Source: JAFAHD01 sp035654355 (GTDB taxonomy: Bacteria > Vulcanimicrobiota > Vulcanimicrobiia > Eremiobacterales > Eremiobacteraceae). Taken from it: a stretch of DNA of 64,000 nt. The notes beneath the pieces are model-generated. The model ran no database searches, had not been told where the DNA came from, and saw only the letters and a program-made list of their open reading frames with translations. The stretch is taken from NCBI GenBank assembly GCA_035654355.1, contig DASRXC010000078.1, positions 22,119 to 86,118 on the forward strand, read 5' to 3'. Shown here piece after piece: positions 35,556 to 43,008 of this stretch (positions are counted from its first letter, which is position 1; every line of letters begins with the position of its first letter). The position numbers and the translations under genes were made by a program.

Positions 35556-36830
35556 CTACGTCAGTTCGCGGACGTCGGGCCGGCGAGCGGTGAGGAGCAC
35601 GGCGAAAACGAGCACAGCGCCGCCCAGAACGAAGGCCACCGGCAGCGATGTCACGCTGGCGATCGAGCCCAAGAGCCACGAACCGAGCGGCATGAAGCCG
35701 AGGAAAATCATCGTGTAGATCGCCATCACGCGACCGCGCATGGCGAGCGGCGTGTGCGTCTGCAAGATGGTGTTCGCCGTGCCGAGGTACAGCATCGCGG
35801 CGATTCCCAGGCACAATAAGACGGCACCGGCCGGCCACACCGAGCGCATTGCGCCCAGCAACGCCAAGAACGCGCCCGACAAAGCCGCGCTCACGATCAG
35901 CATGCCGCCGCGCTTGACCCGGCTGCCGATGAACGCAGTCGCGATCGAGCCAGCAAGCGCGCCCGCTCCGGCAACGGCCATGAGAATTCCCAACTCGCGC
36001 GCATTCGCGCCGAGGTTCGCCTTGGCATAGGCGGGCAACAGCTGGATATATGGGCGGGCGAAAAGCGCTTGCACGGCCGAGAGGACGACGACCGCGAAGA
36101 TCAGCGCATTTGCGCGCACGTAGAGGAAGCCCTCGATAACGTCGTGCCAGATGTCGGTTTCGCCCGTCGTTCCCGTCGGTGGTTTGGGACTCATCATCAG
36201 TACGGCCGCGAACACCGCCAAATACGACGCGGCGTTGATGTAGAAGCACGCTGCGACCCCGTATGCGGCAACGATGACGCCGCCGAGCGCCGGACCGATG
36301 ATCGCCGGACCGTTGAACGCAGCGGAGTTCAGCCCGATCGCGTTCATGAGCTCGCGTTTGCCCACGAGCACTGAGACGAGCGATTGGCGCGTCGGCGCTT
36401 CGAACGAGCTGGCCGCTGCCGAAGCCGCGGCGATCACGAGCACGTGCCAGACGCGCACGACGCCGGTGTGGGCGAGCACGCCGAGCGCGAGCGTCAGGAC
36501 TCCAAGCAGCAGCTCGCAGACGGCGAGAATGCGGCGGCGGTCGCGCCGGTCAGCGAGCGCGCCTGCAAATCCAGAAAGCGCGAAGACTGGGATCGCGCGC
36601 ACGAAGCCGACGAGTCCCAAATAGAGCGATGCGAGCGCGGCATTGGGCGCGAGCTCGACGACAAGCCATCCTTGCGCGAGGATCGCCATCCAGCCGCCGA
36701 TGTTGGAGACGAGCAGCCCGAACCAGAGCAGCCGGAATTCGCGATAAGCCAGGGCGCCGAAGCGCTGCAGGGCTTCTTCTGAGGGCTGTTCGGCGGGGAC
36801 GGGAGTCGCGACGACGGCGGAGGATGACAC
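35556..36830 (-). CDS. Major facilitator superfamily exporter (MFS_3/EntS-like)
   Basis: 424 residues with about 12 membrane segments. The N-terminal FRLLWFGLLVSNIGGWMAIL and the loop GALADRRDRRRILAV (motif A) match the MFS_3 group that includes enterobactin and macrolide exporters; SSFEAPTRQSLVSVLVGKRELMNAIGLNS is the motif C-region of the same group. It exports small molecules by proton exchange. GTG start at 36830. It lies downstream of the LuxE-LuxC-aminotransferase operon on the same strand, 0.5 kb away, which makes it a candidate exporter for that product. Confidence 0.88.
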   Translation of the reverse strand: MSSSAVVATPVPAEQPSEEALQRFGALAYREFRLLWFGLLVSNIGGWMAILAQGWLVVELAPNAALASLYLGLVGFVRAIPVFALSGFAGALADRRDRRRILAVCELLLGVLTLALGVLAHTGVVRVWHVLVIAAASAAASSFEAPTRQSLVSVLVGKRELMNAIGLNSAAFNGPAIIGPALGGVIVAAYGVAACFYINAASYLAVFAAVLMMSPKPPTGTTGETDIWHDVIEGFLYVRANALIFAVVVLSAVQALFARPYIQLLPAYAKANLGANARELGILMAVAGAGALAGSIATAFIGSRVKRGGMLIVSAALSGAFLALLGAMRSVWPAGAVLLCLGIAAMLYLGTANTILQTHTPLAMRGRVMAIYTMIFLGFMPLGSWLLGSIASVTSLPVAFVLGGAVLVFAVLLTARRPDVRELT

Positions 36831-36904
36831 GTCACTCGCGTTTCGCGCTACGCATCACCAAGTCCGGGCGCTGAAGTGCAGCGTCGCCCGCGTGAGTGGC
36901 GACA

Positions 36905-36921
36905 TTTGTTGACCGAACAAA
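36905..36921. repeat. Inverted repeat TTTGTT-N5-AACAAA
   Basis: A 6-bp perfect inverted repeat about 75 bp upstream of the MFS start. Its size and position would suit a dimeric regulator operator for that gene, which is inference. Confidence 0.35.
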
Positions 36922-36926
36922 CAGTA

Positions 36927-36950
36927 ACGACCGGGCGTGAGCCCGGTCGT
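36927..36950. repeat. REP-like hairpin 1 with GTGA tetraloop
   Basis: A perfect 10-bp stem, ACGACCGGGC / GCCCGGTCGT, closed by the GNRA-type tetraloop GTGA. No T-run follows. The core GGC-GTGA-GCC is repeated in hairpin 2. Confidence 0.6.
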
Positions 36951-37054
36951 AACTGGTCTGGTCGATGGCGCTGAAGCCTCATTTTCGAACTGGTCGACGG
37001 CCGTCGCCGGTTCGCTTACTTTGGCTTTACTGGGACGCGATCCCCAGGTCCATC

Positions 37055-37072
37055 ATTAGGCGTGAGCCTAAT
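37055..37072. repeat. REP-like hairpin 2 with GTGA tetraloop
   Basis: A perfect 7-bp stem, ATTAGGC / GCCTAAT, with the same GTGA loop as hairpin 1, 105 bp away. The outer stem sequences differ while pairing is kept, which is the mark of a structure rather than a primary-sequence repeat. Confidence 0.55.
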
Positions 37073-37236
37073 CCCCAACGGCAGGGGTACCATTCCCGAG
37101 GTGCTCAGCTCTGTGCGATTGCACTCGCACCATCCGTTGTTGCTTCGCATCCCCGGCACCGCGGTCGGTGTAGTCGCAGTATACAATCGCATGTTAATGA
37201 TGACAAGCCGAACGAACGTTCCTTTTGCCAATAAAT

Positions 37237-37245
37237 TGTGGATAA
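37237..37245 (-). promoter_or_regulatory. DnaA box 1 (TTATCCACA)
   Basis: A perfect match to the consensus TTATCCACA on the minus strand; the plus strand reads TTGTGGATAAG here. The flanks are AT-rich. Confidence 0.6.
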
Positions 37246-37278
37246 GCGCCACTTCGAAAAAAGTTCTTGTGGAAGAGT

Positions 37279-37287
37279 TGTGGATAA
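37279..37287 (-). promoter_or_regulatory. DnaA box 2 (TTATCCACA)
   Basis: A second perfect box in the same orientation, 42 bp (four helical turns) from the first, with the same extended context TTGTGGATAAG. A weaker box-like site (TGTGGAAGA) lies at 37268-37276. Confidence 0.6.
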
Positions 37288-37326
37288 GCTGTTTGATTGT
37301 GGGTGCGCGCGGGAATCTACGACGAG

Positions 37327-38673
37327 TTATGCGAGCGACTCCGCCAAAGCATCGACTCCGAACTCGAGTTGCTCGCGCGTGATGACGAGCGGCGGCGAGA
37401 GCGAGAGCACGTTGCCGGCAGGTCCACCGGCAAGCACGATGACGCCGGTACGCAGCGCGTGGGTGATGACTCGCGCGGCCAGATCGCCGTCAGGTTGCTC
37501 GTCATCCTTGACGAGCTCGACTCCCCACATCAAACCGCGTCCGCGCACGTGCCCAATTGCAGGACCCACCTCTTCGGCTGCTTCCTTTAACATCGCTTCC
37601 AGCTGAGCACCGACCGTCGCCGCGCGTTGCACCAAGCCGAGCGACTCGATCTGTGCTATCGATGCGAGCGCGGCAGCGCATCCGGTGGGTTGGCCGAGAA
37701 ACGTGCTCGTGTGGATCGCCTCTCCTTCGGACGGCGGCCACGCGTCCATGACCTCCGCGCGGCCGATGCACGCGGAGATAGGGAAGCCGGATGCCATCCC
37801 TTTGCCGACGCATAGCAGATCAGGGACCACGCCCGAGTGCTCACATGCGAACCAGCGGCCCGTACGCCCGAACCCGGTATAAACTTCGTCCGCGATCAAC
37901 AGCAGCTTGCGCCGATCGCACAGCTCGCGCAGATCGAGCAGCCAGTCGTCGGGCGCATCGACGTCCCCGCCCCGCCCTTGAAGCGGCTCGACGATCACCG
38001 CACCGATTGTATCGCCGGCCGGGCCGTCAAGCGCTTCTTCGACAAAGCTTAAGCAAGCCGTCTCGCACGACGGGTACGTCAACTCGAGTGGACAGCGGTA
38101 GCAATACGCGTAGGGCACGCGCGTCGCAAACGTTCCGAGCTGCCGTTGGAACGGCGTTCGGAAGAAATCGCGGTCGGTGACTTCGAGCGCGCCGTACGTC
38201 AGACCGTGGTACGCGCCGGTGAAGCACAGCACGCCGGGCTTTCCCGTCGCCAACGCCGCTGTCTTGAGCGCTGATTCGACCGCCTCGGCGCCTGTCGACG
38301 AGAAGATCACCCGTTTGGCGCCCTCGCCGGGCGCGAGCGCGCACAGTTTTTCGGCAAGGGCGACCTTGACTTCGTTGGGATGCACGTCGCCGATGCCGTG
38401 CAGCAGCGTCTCCGCTTGCTTGGCGACGGCTTCAACGACGGCTGGATTGCTGTGACCGGTCGACGCGACGCCGAACGCAGCGGTGAGATCGACATATGTG
38501 TTGCCGTCGACGTCGATGAGATTCGCTCCGGCGCCGCGCTCGAAGAAAACGGGGAATTGATCGCTCGAGAATGTGATGTTCGGACTTTCGACGGCGCGTA
38601 GGCGCGTCATGAGCTCCCGGCTGCGCGGGCCGGGAGGCTCGACGACGATGCGCCCAAGCTCCTTGCCGGTCAT
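37327..38673 (-). CDS. Class III PLP-dependent aminotransferase
   Basis: 448 residues. Family of 4-aminobutyrate, ornithine and other omega-aminotransferases. Visible: FFERGAGANLIDVDGNTYVDL, GHSNPAVVEA, FSSTGAEAVESALK, IVEPLQGRGGD, LLIADEVYTGFGRTG and the PLP lysine in VGKGMASGFP. Omega-aminotransferases convert aldehydes to primary amines, and this gene is last in an operon whose first two genes are a LuxE-like and a LuxC-like protein. ATG at 38673 overlaps the LuxC-like stop as ATGA; the upstream 38739 frame is a shadow. A Cys-rich stretch, CYRCPLELTYPSC near residues 190-205, is also present. Confidence 0.9.
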   Translation of the reverse strand: MTGKELGRIVVEPPGPRSRELMTRLRAVESPNITFSSDQFPVFFERGAGANLIDVDGNTYVDLTAAFGVASTGHSNPAVVEAVAKQAETLLHGIGDVHPNEVKVALAEKLCALAPGEGAKRVIFSSTGAEAVESALKTAALATGKPGVLCFTGAYHGLTYGALEVTDRDFFRTPFQRQLGTFATRVPYAYCYRCPLELTYPSCETACLSFVEEALDGPAGDTIGAVIVEPLQGRGGDVDAPDDWLLDLRELCDRRKLLLIADEVYTGFGRTGRWFACEHSGVVPDLLCVGKGMASGFPISACIGRAEVMDAWPPSEGEAIHTSTFLGQPTGCAAALASIAQIESLGLVQRAATVGAQLEAMLKEAAEEVGPAIGHVRGRGLMWGVELVKDDEQPDGDLAARVITHALRTGVIVLAGGPAGNVLSLSPPLVITREQLEFGVDALAESLA

Positions 38674-39806
38674 CGGCAGAAGTCCCCGATCGCGGGGCGA
38701 TATCCAAACGACGGCCTCTGCATCTCGCCGAGCGCGCATAGCCGGCGCGCGCCCGTCAGTCTGAACGCCGCACGCTCCTGTTCCGACGTGCCGGGCGTAC
38801 AGGCCACCGTCTCAATCGATCTTCCATAGTATCGCAGCTGCGCCGCCACGGCGCGCGCATCCGGAGCCGGTTTGACGATGACGATGCGGCCGAAGCCGGC
38901 GCACACCGGTTGTCCGAACGGTTCGAGCGCGACCACAAATTCGGGGATGCCGAGGCGTTGCGGGCCGAGCAGCAGCGTGTCAAGACCGTGTGGTGTTGGT
39001 GCCATCGCGGTGGCCGAAAGCCGGCGCACAAAATCGCTCACTAACGCATCTTCGCCCGCTTCAAAACGGGCGCGTGGAATCTCGTTCGCCCGGATCGCAC
39101 CGGCGAGCGCATGCGAAAAGCGAAGCGCGCGGCCCGGATCACCCGCGACGTACACGGTTTGCGGCGACATGCAACCGCGCTGGTCGAACAGGCACACGTC
39201 GCGGGCGACGAGATCGGCTGCTTCGCCGATATCGCTCCCATCGCTCAGGAACGCGACGCTGTACGATTCGCCGTAGCCCGTGACTGGGCGCTCGCCGGCG
39301 CGGGCGCGGATTTGCGCTATCGTCTCGTCTTCGCCGAACACGACGATCGCGTCCGAGTCCGCGAGCGCAGAAGCCTCCTCACCGACGTCTCCACCGCGAA
39401 AATCGCGGATTTCAAGCGGGGCTCCAAGATCGTCGGCGCTCGCGAATTGCTCGGCGACGGCGCGCGCGAGGCCGCGCTCAGCGCTTGACGCCTTCAAGAT
39501 CGCGCGGGCACCTACGATCGCCGCGCAAAACGCCGATTGCACTGCAGGTCCGAGAATATTGCCCGGCAGGAACACGAGGGTCGTCGCCGGCGAGCCGCCC
39601 GCCGCGTCGCACATCTCGGCGCAGCGCGCTTCGTCCAGATCCCACACGACGTTGTCGAGCGCGACCTCGACCCCGGGTCCGGGCCAGATCGAATCCGCGA
39701 GCAGCTCGCGCGCGCGTGTGCGCACAGGCGAACCGCGGTCGCGCCATTGTGCCGCCAAGCGTGCGATCGCGGCAGCGCGCGCCGCGGTCTCCATCTTGAC
39801 GCTCAC
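38670..39806 (-). CDS. LuxC-like acyl-CoA reductase
   Basis: 378 residues. The LuxC family (aldehyde dehydrogenase fold) reduces an acyl group, held on the enzyme's cysteine, to the aldehyde with NADPH. The catalytic Cys is in FDQRGCMSPQTVYVAG, the strongest signature. Other blocks: FLPGNILGPAVQSAFCA, ATTLVF and VTGYGESYSVAFLSDG. GTG at 39806 overlaps the LuxE-like stop as GTGA; ATG at 39794 is an alternative. It is shorter than the about 480-residue luminous-bacteria LuxC. The reaction partner is probably the upstream LuxE-like enzyme, and the aminotransferase takes the aldehyde. Confidence 0.9.
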   Translation of the reverse strand: MSVKMETAARAAAIARLAAQWRDRGSPVRTRARELLADSIWPGPGVEVALDNVVWDLDEARCAEMCDAAGGSPATTLVFLPGNILGPAVQSAFCAAIVGARAILKASSAERGLARAVAEQFASADDLGAPLEIRDFRGGDVGEEASALADSDAIVVFGEDETIAQIRARAGERPVTGYGESYSVAFLSDGSDIGEAADLVARDVCLFDQRGCMSPQTVYVAGDPGRALRFSHALAGAIRANEIPRARFEAGEDALVSDFVRRLSATAMAPTPHGLDTLLLGPQRLGIPEFVVALEPFGQPVCAGFGRIVIVKPAPDARAVAAQLRYYGRSIETVACTPGTSEQERAAFRLTGARRLCALGEMQRPSFGYRPAIGDFCR

Positions 39807-40918
39807 GCGCGCACGCTGAGCGCCGCGTCGACCGCGATGCTGCAACCCTTCGGCGGCTCGCCGGGCGCTCGGCCGAGCAGCTCGAGACCGCCGTCAGCTT
39901 CGCGCGCAAGATCGCCGGTCAACACCGCGCACACCGAGCCTCGATTGCTCAAGTCGAAGACCTGGAGCAGGCCTGTCTCGCCTTTTGGCAGTGGTTGCGC
40001 GCTAACCGGATCGACGATGCGCGCGCGCGCCCAATGCGGTCCGACCTTTACCCCATAACGCGGTGTGCGGCGCGCGAACGAGTCGGCGATGTTCGCGTCA
40101 TACCATTGACTGCCGAGCTCGCACATACCGTACTCGGCCGCGCACAGCTCGCGCGGCACGCCCAACACGCGCACAAACCAGCCGTAGAGCTCGTCGCGTT
40201 CGACCGAACGCGACTTGCCCTTGAAGCCGCCGGTTTCTATTACGCGGCTGCCGGCCGGCAATGCGAAGCGCAGATCTTCTCGCGCGCAGCGGTCGAAGAA
40301 ATGCACGAATGCAAACGCGGTGGCCGCCACGAGCACCGGCTCGCTCGCGCCTCGCAACGCGTCGATGGCACCGGCGAAATCAAGCGCATCGCCGTGCATG
40401 AAGAAGCCGTCGCGCGCGGTCCCGAACGTCCGGCTGATCGCGCTGAGCATGTACGAAAGCGAAGAGTGCGGCGCATCCTTGGCGGATGGAGCCAGCGCGA
40501 GCATCCGGATGCGCGGCCGGTCGGGTAGCACGCGCTCGCGGAAGTGCGCCGCCAGCGAGGCATCGTACAGCGCCGTGTCTTCGAGCTCGAGGCGCGAGCG
40601 ATTCGAACGCGTCGTGCCGCTTGAGAAAAAGGTCCAGCGCGTCCGGTCCGGCTGAAAACACGCCAGGCGAAGCGGCGCGAACGCAGAGGTCGGGATCGCG
40701 GGGACCTGAGTCCAACGCTCGGCGCTCGCCGGGCTGACGCCGAAGCGGTCGCAGTAACGGCGGTACGGCTCGTTCGCTTGGTATTGATACTCGAACAGAT
40801 CGAGCGCGAGCCGATTGAACTCGTCCTCTCCCGCTGAAGCGGTCGCGATGAACTCAAGGATGCGACGGTCGAGGTCGATCGCGCTCTGCGCCTCCGGCCG
40901 CAGGCGATGAGATGGCAT
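39803..40918 (-). CDS. LuxE-like acyl-protein synthetase
   Basis: 371 residues. The LuxE family activates a carboxylic acid with ATP and holds the acyl group on its own cysteine. The ATP-binding P-loop is in FFSSGTTRSNRSRLELE near residue 98, and the middle has SSLSYMLSAI and the glycine motif RVIETGGFKGKSR. C-terminal AAEYGMCELGSQWYD matches the family's E.G.tE..s..y block. It carries no LuxD-like or long-chain specificity hint. Starts ATG at 40918 (no good ribosome site); longer frame to 40999 would overlap the divergent thioesterase start. First gene of the LuxE-LuxC-aminotransferase operon. Confidence 0.88.
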   Translation of the reverse strand: MPSHRLRPEAQSAIDLDRRILEFIATASAGEDEFNRLALDLFEYQYQANEPYRRYCDRFGVSPASAERWTQVPAIPTSAFAPLRLACFQPDRTRWTFFSSGTTRSNRSRLELEDTALYDASLAAHFRERVLPDRPRIRMLALAPSAKDAPHSSLSYMLSAISRTFGTARDGFFMHGDALDFAGAIDALRGASEPVLVAATAFAFVHFFDRCAREDLRFALPAGSRVIETGGFKGKSRSVERDELYGWFVRVLGVPRELCAAEYGMCELGSQWYDANIADSFARRTPRYGVKVGPHWARARIVDPVSAQPLPKGETGLLQVFDLSNRGSVCAVLTGDLAREADGGLELLGRAPGEPPKGCSIAVDAALSVRA

Positions 40919-40990
40919 GTTCGACACGTTTGACAGGACAACGTCCTTCTCATCCGAAGCCGGGCGAACCGCTCGCGAAAGACAAACGAG

Positions 40991-41398
40991 ATGCATCAAC
41001 TTACCGTCGGTTTGACGTCAAGCCACGATTACACGGCGACGCCCGATATGCTCGCCGATCGCTACGGCAATCCCGGCGTGCCGGTGCTGGCGACCCCGCA
41101 TCTCGTCAATCTTGCCGAAGCGGAATGCGTGCGTTGCGTTGCGCCGTATCTGGGCGAAGGTGAATCGACGGTCGGCATCGCGCTCGACGTGCGCCATCTG
41201 GCAGCGACGCCTGAAGGCGCGCGCTTCACGATGCGCGCCACGCTCAAGGAGATCGACCGGCGCCGCTTGGTGTTCGACGTCGAGGCGCACGATGAGGTCG
41301 ATCTGTGTTTCGCCGGCACCCACGAGCGCTTCATCATCGAGACCGCGCCGTTCTTGGAAAAGGCGCGCGAGAAATCGAAGCGGGGTGTCCGGCGGTGA
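40991..41398 (+). CDS. FlK-like (fluoroacetyl-CoA thioesterase family) hotdog protein
   Basis: 135 residues. The pattern YGNPGVPVLATPHLVNLAEAECVR matches the FlK-type hotdog family: the TP..V..E turn holds the active-site Thr/Glu and the chain has H in HLVNLAE and in VGIALDVRHL. FlK hydrolyses fluoroacetyl-CoA, but most homologues act on other or unknown thioesters. ATG at 40991. It diverges from the LuxE-like gene with about 72 bp between starts, and its stop overlaps the next gene as GTGA. Confidence 0.83.
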   Translation: MHQLTVGLTSSHDYTATPDMLADRYGNPGVPVLATPHLVNLAEAECVRCVAPYLGEGESTVGIALDVRHLAATPEGARFTMRATLKEIDRRRLVFDVEAHDEVDLCFAGTHERFIIETAPFLEKAREKSKRGVRR

Positions 41399-42030
41399 TC
41401 ATCGAGTCGATCCCGGTCGGCGCGCTCATGTGCAATTGCGTCATCGTGGGCGACGAGCAAAGCGGTGAGGCGATCGTCATCGATCCCGGTGACGACGTCG
41501 AACGCGTAAAAGAGCTGCTCGATCGGCATAACCTCCGCGTCCGCGCGATCGTCGCGACGCACGGACACATCGACCACGTCGGCGGCATCGCCCGGTTGAA
41601 GGACTTGACCGGCGCGCCCGCCATGCTCCACGAAGCCGATGTGCCGTTGTACGAGAACATCGCGCTGCAAGCGCAATGGTTGGGGGTGCCGCCGCCTCCG
41701 ACCACGCAGCTCGACGCCCATCTGCGCGACGCGCAGGGGCTCGACTTCGGCGGCCAGCGCATCGAAGTGCGCCATACGCCCGGGCACTCGCCGGGCAGCG
41801 TCTCCCTCGTCGCTCCGCTTGATGTTCCAATCGTCTTCGCGGGGGATACACTGTTTGCAGGGAGCATCGGCCGCACCGATCTATGGGGCGGTTCCATGGA
41901 CCAAATCCTCGAATCCATTCATACGGCACTGCTGACGATGCCCGACGAATCCGTCGTGCTGCCCGGACATGGTCCGCGTACGACGATCGGCACGGAGCGC
42001 GCGACCAACCCGTTTCTCGGAGAGAAGTGA
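41395..42030 (+). CDS. Glyoxalase II-like metallo-beta-lactamase hydrolase
   Basis: 211 residues. Intact two-metal site: HGHIDHVGG near residue 50, HTPGHSPGS near 129, GDTLFAGSIGRTD near 158 and PGHGPRT near 196. The SIGRTD motif is typical of glyoxalase II-like hydrolases, which split thioesters or related bonds. Start GTG at 41395 overlaps the FlK-like stop. The gene pair could act together in thioester turnover. Confidence 0.92.
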   Translation: MIIESIPVGALMCNCVIVGDEQSGEAIVIDPGDDVERVKELLDRHNLRVRAIVATHGHIDHVGGIARLKDLTGAPAMLHEADVPLYENIALQAQWLGVPPPPTTQLDAHLRDAQGLDFGGQRIEVRHTPGHSPGSVSLVAPLDVPIVFAGDTLFAGSIGRTDLWGGSMDQILESIHTALLTMPDESVVLPGHGPRTTIGTERATNPFLGEK

Positions 42031-42031
42031 C

Positions 42032-42460
42032 GTGTCAGAGAAGATAGGCAACATCATCCCGCCGCCCTTGCGCTTCGAAATGGGCGCGAAAGACGATGCG
42101 GCGGATCAAGCAGTCAAAGCGTTCTTGCTGGTCACCGTCGATCATGAGTTCCAGCCGCGCGTCGCCGTGCTCGCGCCGACCGAGGTGAAGGCGATGGACG
42201 AACGCTGCGTCCGCTTTCGCGTGCACGTGCAAAGCACGACGCAGAAAAATCTACGCCGCACGCTCAGCGCGATGTTGTGGTGCGTGCTCGACGGAGCCGC
42301 GTACTCACTGCGCGGCGGCGCGCAGCCGGTGCACGAAGAGGGCGACTTCGTCGAATTCGAGATGAGCGTCGCTGAAGTGCTGCGCGACTTCTACCCGGAT
42401 TCGCCAATGGTCTCAGGTCCGACGTTCAGACGGATGAAGAGCGAACCGAGCGCGAACTAG
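42032..42460 (+). CDS. Conserved protein of unknown function
   Basis: 142 residues. The beta-alpha pattern KAFLLVTVDHEFQPRVAVLAPTEV and RRTLSAMLWCVLDGAAYSLR recalls the FMN-binding split-barrel (pyridoxamine 5'-phosphate oxidase-like) proteins, but FMN contacts are not clear and I do not assign it. GTG at 42032 follows GGAGAGAAG at 42018-42026 and is 2 bp after the previous stop, so it belongs to the thioesterase unit. It converges on a STAS gene. Confidence 0.68.
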   Translation: MSEKIGNIIPPPLRFEMGAKDDAADQAVKAFLLVTVDHEFQPRVAVLAPTEVKAMDERCVRFRVHVQSTTQKNLRRTLSAMLWCVLDGAAYSLRGGAQPVHEEGDFVEFEMSVAEVLRDFYPDSPMVSGPTFRRMKSEPSAN

Positions 42461-42463
42461 GAG

Positions 42464-42841
42464 CTAGGACGCGATGCCGCTGGCGACAGCTGCGTGCAGC
42501 CGGCGCGCATCTTCGGCGCGTGCGACCACTGGAGCGAGACGGCGAATCTCCGTCAACTCGCACAGTTTGCGGATCGCCGAATCGGCGCAGACGACGACCG
42601 CAGAGATCTCCGCTGCTTCGAGCTTGCGTAGTGCCGCGACCACCGCACCGAAGCCGCTCGAGTCTGCATTCTCAACTTTCGAGAGATCGATCGTGCACGT
42701 GCGCTTGCCACTCGAGATCAAACGCGCGATGGCGCGCGTGAGACTTCGTCCGACGGACGAATCAAGTTGGCGGCCCACCGAGATGGTGTCCGCTTGGGTC
42801 ATCGCTCGACGCGATGCGAGAAGAGTAGTTGTGCTTTTCAT
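42464..42841 (-). CDS. STAS-domain protein (anti-sigma factor antagonist type)
   Basis: 125 residues. CTIDLSKVENADSSGFGAVVAAL is the STAS signature; the serine in ADSSG is the site that a partner kinase phosphorylates in SpoIIAA-like proteins. The fold continues with AEISAVVVCADSAIRKLCE. No anti-sigma factor, phosphatase or sigma gene is next to it, so its partner must lie elsewhere. Starts at 42841 (ATG) or 42802 (ATG), neither with a clear ribosome site. Its 3' end faces the plus-strand cluster. Confidence 0.85.
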   Translation of the reverse strand: MKSTTTLLASRRAMTQADTISVGRQLDSSVGRSLTRAIARLISSGKRTCTIDLSKVENADSSGFGAVVAALRKLEAAEISAVVVCADSAIRKLCELTEIRRLAPVVARAEDARRLHAAVASGIAS

Positions 42842-42971
42842 TGTCTTTGCATGCGCAGGAACCCGAACACGGTGCCTGTGCCTCGGGACCTGCACTACAC
42901 AGTGTACCGCCGTGTTCTTAGGATGTTACGAAACTAGGGTGAAACTATGATTAAACGACTAGGAGAAAGCA

Positions 42972-42989
42972 GTGCGACGAAGGTCGCAC
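42972..42989 (-). terminator. Probable terminator downstream of the IscU-like gene
   Basis: A perfect 7-bp stem (GTGCGAC / GTCGCAC) with a 4-nt loop lies about 20 bp after the minus-strand stop and is followed on that strand by TGCTTTCTCC. The T-content is modest. Confidence 0.4.
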
Positions 42990-43008
42990 GCACACGCGGC
43001 TCTCAGGC

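Larger units (their letters stand above)
36831..37326. other. Gene-free region, 496 bp, rich in palindromes and with two DnaA boxes
   Basis: No plausible gene is present; an 89-codon open frame here has no coding character. The left half holds a run of palindromes (36905-36921, 36927-36950, 36986-37014, 37055-37072). The right end (about 37170-37300) is clearly AT-richer than the genome and holds two perfect DnaA boxes 42 bp apart. It also must contain the promoter of the MFS gene and the terminator of the aminotransferase gene. Confidence 0.6.

Noticed and set aside
36965..37234. 89-residue open frame in the gene-free region
   Set aside because: No ribosome site, low-complexity basic translation and it crosses a perfect hairpin.
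37327..40918. Bioluminescence (lux) locus
   Set aside because: Only LuxC- and LuxE-like genes are present; there is no luciferase or LuxD, and an aminotransferase takes their place.
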